In this document: piece by piece, positions 7,801-11,965 of the stretch
How positions within the stretch are numbered: position 1 is the first letter of the stretch
Layout: each line of letters opens with the position of its first letter
NCBI GenBank assembly: GCA_004151065.3
Contig: NWUY0300004897.1
Span: 129,672 to 141,636, forward strand
Direction of reading: 5' to 3'
Origin: Larix sibirica
Lineage: Eukaryota; Streptophyta; Pinopsida; Pinales; Pinaceae
Length of the DNA: 11,965 bases
Translations under genes and position numbers: made by a program
The notes under the pieces: generated by a model
The model's database searches: none
The model's input: only the letters and a program-made list of their open reading frames with translations
Told to the model about the DNA's origin: nothing

Positions 7801-8245
7801 CTCGTAGTGATCGTATGCATTGCTAGGAGCCAGGTCAAAGGAACATGAAACCCGTGTTGCCATGACTCTTCCTCTTGCAGCGTTGGAACGCCTCTCCAAT
7901 AATGAAGAGCAAGTCTAGTTTTTAATATATCAAAACACTGGATACACAACACACAAAACTAATAAAACCAATCAATAAATATTAAAAAAGAAAACAAGAA
8001 CAATAAAAATAGTTTTTTTCTAACTGAAATTAGAAAAAAAAGAGTATAAATACCTAAAAATAACATATTAAACATATACAAGTCAGAGTGTTGAAACATG
8101 ATGACTGGTAAGATCTTTTACATAACTAAAATGAACAAGGAACAAAGAAGGTATCATCTACTAAAGGCTCTTGTTCTAGGGAACTCTCCAGGATGCATCC
8201 TGCACCATGGTCTCCATCCATGTGAGTGGTTGCGTGTAACAATAA

Positions 8246-8317
8246 CCCACTGGAATAGTCCAAAACAATCACCCACCGGAATAGTCCAGAACCCCTCTAT
8301 TCGAATAATCTAGAAAC
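8246..8317. repeat. Three diverged tandem units around GGAATAGTCCA
   Basis: Units of about 21-26 bases lie at 8246-8271, 8272-8292 and 8293-8317. They share a core read as CTGGAATAGTCCA, CCGGAATAGTCCA and TTCGAATAATCTA, each followed by AAAAC or GAAC-like bases. This looks like a small worn minisatellite. Confidence 0.6.
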
Positions 8318-8356
8318 CTTGCATGAATTCGAGTGAATCAATGGAGGCTGGAAATA

Positions 8357-8364
8357 TTTTTTTT
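8357..8364 (-). other. Poly(A) tail and 3' terminus of LINE B
   Basis: Eight T on the plus strand are eight A on the minus strand, directly after CGTT. This is where target-primed reverse transcription would have begun, and it fixes the insertion edge. The flank below it (GGAGGCTGGAAATA) should hold the target-site duplication. Confidence 0.8.
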
Positions 8365-8498
8365 AACGAAAACGGGTATATTTATTGAAAGAAGCACTAG
8401 TTGGGGCGTAGCCTAATCAACCATCAATACATGAAGGATCTACTGAGCCTCAATACAACTTAATCCAGTAATACGAAAAAATGGAGAGTAGCCCAAGG
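8365..8498 (-). other. 3' UTR of LINE B
   Basis: About 134 bases separate the ORF2 stop at 8499-8501 from the poly(A). Most of it aligns with the 3' UTR of A; the terminal part (8365-8386) has no counterpart in A. Confidence 0.8.
8381..8386 (-). terminator. AATAAA polyadenylation signal of LINE B
   Basis: AATAAA on the minus strand lies 16 bases before the poly(A) tract, a normal spacing for a polyadenylation signal. LINE A lacks this segment. Confidence 0.6.
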
Positions 8499-8549
8499 CT
8501 AAGGGATCTGATTCCAGATAGGTTCTTCATTGTTATTGCTGAAAGCTCC

Positions 8550-8955
8550 TTGGGGCAAAAGGCAGGCCAAATTTGCCATAGCGTCAGCTTCCTTGTTAGA
8601 CCCTCGCAAGATATGAAAAAAGGAGAATGAAGAGAAATCTTGCAGCATGTATTTAAGTCTTTGTAAGATATTGTTGGGCTCCGAATTGCTGAAGAGATCT
8701 TCGGAGTTTAGAACCTTGATCAGGATTTCAAAGTCATCAAAAACTTGCATTTCTTTGATACCATTTCCCTGAGCAATCTGACAGGCTTTTAGAAGGCCTA
8801 ATATTTCTGCATGATTATTGGTTTTCTAGCCTAACCCCCAGCTAAAGCTATCTATTCGATTACCATCCGAGGAATAGATAATTCCACCTGCTCATGCAAT
8901 CTTAGGATTTCCTTTAGAGGCACCATAAAAAAAAATCATAGCTTTTCCCTGCAAC
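8550..8955 (-). other. Plant-type RNase H domain, LINE B (two stops)
   Basis: The frame is continuous with the zf-RVT part. It reads FFYGASKGNPKIA, then TGA (8892-8894), then TAG (8826-8828), NNHAEILGLL, VFDDFEILI and ILRGSNKEADAMANL. As in copy A, Tyr (8925-8927) replaces the first catalytic Asp; the Glu and the other two Asp are kept. VFDDFEI differs from the VFGDSEI of A beside the second Asp. Confidence 0.88.
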
Positions 8956-9368
8956 TTCCACAAGAGTTGAAAATCAACATCTGGATCTCTTAAACGCCAA
9001 CTTGGCTTGAAAGAAGGTCGAGCTAGGGCCTGGAGTCTATCACGAAAGATGTAAGTGCCCAGCCATTTCTTTTCATTTGGGGGAAACGAGTTGACCTTCC
9101 TGAGAGGATGATTGGCCACCGATTCTAAGAGAAAATCTTTAGCTTTAATAGCCACCTTCAGGGGAGAATGCAGAGTACTATTAAAATTTTTATCATTACG
9201 TGAAATCCAAATATTCCAGCACACGTACTTGGGAATTGCATGCCATATACGACTCCAATCTGACTGACTTTGAATTTCCTGAGGGTATCTCGAATTCCAA
9301 GTAGAAAACAACGTAACAATTGAGATGTGAGATGGAGGAGTTACGTTGAGACCCTGGAGGGTGAGCGT

Positions 9369-9566
9369 CCAGAATTCCTGAGCGAAGTCGCAGTCCACAA
9401 ACAAGTGATCAGAGGTTTCAAGAGCTCTGCAACATAAAGAACATCTATGCGGACCAGAGATTCCACGTTTTGACAAATTATCTCTAGTTAAGACACGGTT
9501 ATGCATGAGAGTCCAGAAAAAAAATGATTTTGGGGAGGCTGAGATTATCCCAAACCTGTCTCCAGA
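9369..9566 (-). other. zf-RVT zinc-binding region, LINE B
   Basis: One open frame covers the region, with FGIISASPKSFFFWTLMHNRVLT, NLSKRGI, CSLC, HLFVDC and EFW. The Trp before TLMHNRV is intact here and is a stop in A. The Cys-Cys-His-Cys ligands are present. Confidence 0.88.
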
Positions 9567-10539
9567 AATTATTTGTAAGAATAGACTCATGAAACGGTTG
9601 AAGAGCAGCAAATCCCTGCGTTGTAGTGTAAACTCCATTTTTTCCCCAACCCCACCTGTCCTTTGAGTGCAAGTGTACAGGAGCCATGCCTTAGAGCGCA
9701 GAAAGCAAAAGGTGCTTTTGAGAAAGAAGTTGCTCAGGAAAATGAGGAAAGGCCCAGGACTGCCAATTTCTTGTTTCATCCCAAGAAGAGATGTCTACAA
9801 GTGAATGAAAGCCTTGCCCTTTTAGCCAATCTCGAGCATCATGAAATATTTTGGAGCTATCAAGGGGAGGATGTCCCATAATTTTGTCTTGCCATAACAG
9901 GGTATGCTTTCCATTTCCAGGAATGCGATACAAGTGAGTTTGAAAGGAATCAAGCCCTCTTCGACATAGATTCCAGATACCTATCCCTTTTGAAGTGGTT
10001 TCAGCCTGAATATTACGCAAGGAGGAGCCTTGAAGATATTTTTTCCTTAAAACAAGACTAACTGGATGACAGCTATTTGAGAACAGCTTCCAAAGAATTT
10101 TGCCTCCCAGAGCAATGTTGGCAATTCCCGTATCTCTCACCTGCAACCCTCCTTCAGCAAAAGGGCACTTGACTATATCCCAATTTACTAAATGGAATTT
10201 TTTAAGGTTTCCTTTCCCTCCTTGCCACAGAAAGTCTCGGATAATCTTAGCAATTTGATTCGTAATCGCCTTAGGAGCCAATAGAAAGGAGGCCTGGTAA
10301 ATAGGTAAGGAAGAGAGGACAGATTTGACAAGAATGAGTTTCCCAGCATTGGTAAGCCAGTGTCCTCCCCAGGAGTTGATTTTGGAATTCAATTTGCTGA
10401 TCACATCAATCCACAACGAAGACTTGTTGGAGCCCAGAGTTAAAGGAAGCCCGAGATAAATGATTTTTTCCCAAGAGGCGAAGCCCAAGAAATGAGCAAT
10501 TCGCAGGATTGTGTGTTGATCTGCATTCCACCCATACAC

Positions 10540-11369
10540 AACACTTTTTCTTTTATTAATAAGAGCTTCAAAAATGCTGCAGAAAGCTTGAAGAATCTCA
10601 CTAAAGGCCTTGGCAATATGGATGGAGGCACCCCCAGTAGAAGAGAATCATCAACAAACAAGGCATGGTTGATAGGATCTATTCCTTTCAAAATCCTAAT
10701 GCCAAGGACTAACCCTTTTTTCTTCACTGCCGTAAGTTTTTGACTTAACGAATCAACCATCAGGATGTACAGAAAAGGGGAGAGGGGGCACCCTTGTATT
10801 AAACCCCTCGTGGCTTGAAAGAAGCTTGTCGGTCTGCCATTGACAAGCGAGGTGATATAGGGCTTATCGGTGCAGGCTTTAATCAAATTAATAAAGTAAG
10901 AACTAAACCTAAAGGAGAGAAGAAATTTATAGAGGTAATAGAGCTTTACCCAGTCGAAAGCATTCACCATATCAAGCTTTATGAGCATCCCATGTTCCTG
11001 CCTTTGGTGCCTAGAATAAATGGCTTCCTGCACCTGGATAACATTGTCAAGGATATGTCTTCCTTTGACAAAACCACCCTGATTGGGATAAATGAGATTC
11101 CCCAACAGAGGTTTAATTCTATTAGCCAGAAGCTTGGACAGTATTTTGTAAGAGGCATTACAAAGCGAAATAGGCCTGAATCTGTCAAAAGTGCCCGGAT
11201 TCGTTTCTTTGGGAATTAATGCAAGGAAAGTGGATTTAGTGCTACCTCCCACTTTTTATTTTTGTTGAAATGATCTAATCATTCGCAGCAAGTCAGATTT
11301 AATAATATCCCAGCAAACTCTAAAAAAGTGAATAGAGAACCCATCAGGCCCTAGGGCTTTGTCAGGCTC
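10540..11369 (-). other. Reverse transcriptase domain, LINE B
   Basis: Motifs in order are EPDKALGPDG, a TAA at 11256-11258, LALIPKE, FRPISLCNASYKILSKLLANR, PNQGGFVKGRHI, KLDMVNAFD (first palm Asp codon at 10971-10973), GLIQGCPLSPFLY (destroyed in A) and HALFVDDSLLL, with FVDD at 10647-10658. Right after FVDDSLLLG a one-base loss shifts the frame. All three palm Asp residues are kept, and the FVDD form is the same as in A. Confidence 0.9.
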
Positions 11370-11579
11370 CATGGACCAGATGACACTACAAATTTCTTCT
11401 TCGTAAAAAGGCTTCATGAGGGCTGTGTTATCATCCCTGCTAACCAGAAGAGGGATATGGGAAAGAAAATTGGAGATGACTTCCTCCTCACCATCGCTGC
11501 CATCTTTAAATAGATTTTGGAAGTGGATTTCAGCTGCCACTTTTAGCTGATCAAACCCATTGAAAACAGTCCTATGAAG

Positions 11580-11965
11580 TAATAATTTATGAGATATGGT
11601 TTCTAGAGAGTCTAGCTCTATATTGTTTGTGAAAGAAAGAAGTATTTCTATTGCCTGCATTCAGCCATAGACTCCAGGACTTAAGCCTCCAAAACTATTC
11701 TTCTTGGTGGAAAGAGTACGTGTTGATTTGAGCATTTTGTTCTTTTTCTAATTCTGAAACGGTGATATCCATGCCCTCCAAATTCATTTGTAGCTCCTCT
11801 AAAATCTGAACATTTTCTTTCCTATGCCTAGTTGGGGTTTTAGTGGGGTTTTTAACCCAATTTTTCAGAGCTATTTTCATTTCCTTCAACTTCTGCTCCC
11901 ACACAAAGCTTGGGGACCCTGTCACTGTAGTTAACCAAGCTGATTGGACAGTCTCCATGAACCCT
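11580..11965 (-). other. Linker between endonuclease and reverse transcriptase, LINE B
   Basis: The reading has the W-rich start and a Lys/Glu-rich helical stretch with heptad-like spacing (ILEELQMNLEGM, then VSELEKEQ). It then gives SFHQEE, a stop, FWRLKSWSLWL and NAGNRNTSFFHK. Plant LINEs carry EExxWRxKSRxxWLxxGDxNTxFFH here; the Asp of GD reads Asn. Absence of EN motifs shows the endonuclease lies outside. Confidence 0.75.

Larger units (their letters stand above)
7061..8356. other. AT-rich spacer between LINEs A and B, no recognised gene
   Basis: About 1.3 kb of AT-rich sequence separates the two related LINEs. Open frames of 67-85 codons exist at 7642-7899 on the minus strand, 7645-7848 on the plus strand and 8098-8313 on the plus strand. 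None shows a domain I recognise, and the first two overlap on opposite strands, so at most one could be real. Short tandem repeats are listed separately. The bases just below 8357 should carry one copy of the target-site duplication of LINE B; its partner lies beyond the window. Confidence 0.5.
8357..11965 (-). mobile_element. LINE B: plant L1-type retrotransposon, 3' complete, runs off the window
   Basis: The minus strand holds linker, reverse transcriptase, zf-RVT, RNase H and a 3' UTR ending in CCCGTTTTCGTT plus eight A, a terminus common among plant LINEs. At 11958 the reading is already in the linker behind the endonuclease, so endonuclease and ORF1 would lie beyond the window if present. 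B is closely related to LINE A and lies in the same orientation. It carries more stops and frameshifts than A, in different places, so A and B decayed largely independently. Confidence 0.92.
8499..11965 (-). pseudogene. LINE B ORF2, 5' part outside the window (broken)
   Basis: Reading begins in the linker that follows the endonuclease (METVQSAW, then KLKEMKIALKNW), passes NAGNRNTSFFHK, the motif normally written GDxNTxFFH, and reaches reverse transcriptase, zf-RVT and RNase H. The natural C-terminus is NQIP followed by TAG at 8499-8501. Breaks are TAG at 11695-11697, TAA at 11587-11589, a frame change near 11575, TAA at 11256-11258 (GCG in copy A), a one-base loss near 10632-10641, TAA at 9691-9693 (TCA in A), an extra base in the T/C run near 9638-9647, TGA at 8892-8894 (where A reads GGA) and TAG at 8826-8828 (where A reads CAG). 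No functional product is expected. Confidence 0.9.

Noticed and set aside
7642-7899. Minus-strand frame of 85 codons with a hydrophobic C-terminal part
   Set aside because: No recognised motif is present, a plus-strand frame overlaps it almost entirely, and the region is AT-rich spacer. It is not supported as a gene.
10815-11219. Plus-strand open frame of 134 codons
   Set aside because: It is the antisense of the LINE B reverse transcriptase. The matching plus-strand frame in LINE A is at 6576-6803, which reflects shared DNA and not a gene.
3961-11475. A and B as a simple tandem duplication of one segment
   Set aside because: Only LINE sequence is shared. The flanks on both sides of A and the 3' flank of B differ, and the 3' ends of A and B are not the same, so separate insertions or fragments fit better.
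1-11965. CRISPR array, tRNA, rRNA, LTR pair or terminal inverted repeats
   Set aside because: I looked for regularly spaced repeats, tRNA-like T-loops, long direct flanking repeats and inverted ends and saw none. The only long repeat pair is the LINE A and LINE B copies.

Overview
The window looks like repeat-rich nuclear DNA of a seed plant. It holds no bacterial or organellar genes and no gene that looks functional. Nearly all recognisable coding sequence is decayed non-LTR retrotransposon (LINE) of the plant L1 type: DUF4283-like and zinc-knuckle ORF1, AP endonuclease, reverse transcriptase, zf-RVT and a plant-type RNase H at the end of ORF2. The species cannot be named from the sequence.

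Layout. Bases 1-12 match the 3' end of the T7 phage promoter and may be clone or adaptor residue. Bases 13-840 are unassigned. LINE C (841-3632, minus) is the 5' half of an element: ORF1, then an ORF2 that starts in a 4-base ATGA overlap and breaks off just after the endonuclease. Bases 3633-3960 are an AT-rich spacer that may include the C leader. LINE A (3961-7059, minus) is the 3' half of a second element: reverse transcriptase, zf-RVT, RNase H and most of the 3' UTR. Its 5' edge falls exactly at an ambiguous base (n, 7060). Bases 7061-8356 are an AT-rich spacer with short tandem repeats and no recognised gene. LINE B (8357 to the window end, minus) is a close relative of A. By eye it is about 90% identical to A over the shared part. 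It keeps a clean 3' terminus with poly(A) and runs out of the window at its 5' side, just downstream of where its endonuclease should lie.

All three elements lie on the minus strand, in the order B, A, C along the direction of their transcription. Each carries several frameshifts and stop codons, so none can make a working ORF2 protein. Comparing A with B shows which breaks are private to one copy and which changes are shared. Shared changes include a Tyr in place of the first catalytic Asp of RNase H and an FVDD reverse transcriptase active site.

I found no new biological system. The points most worth checking are the junction at the n, the missing 3' end of A, the shared RNase H change, the ATGA overlap in C and the T7-like edge.
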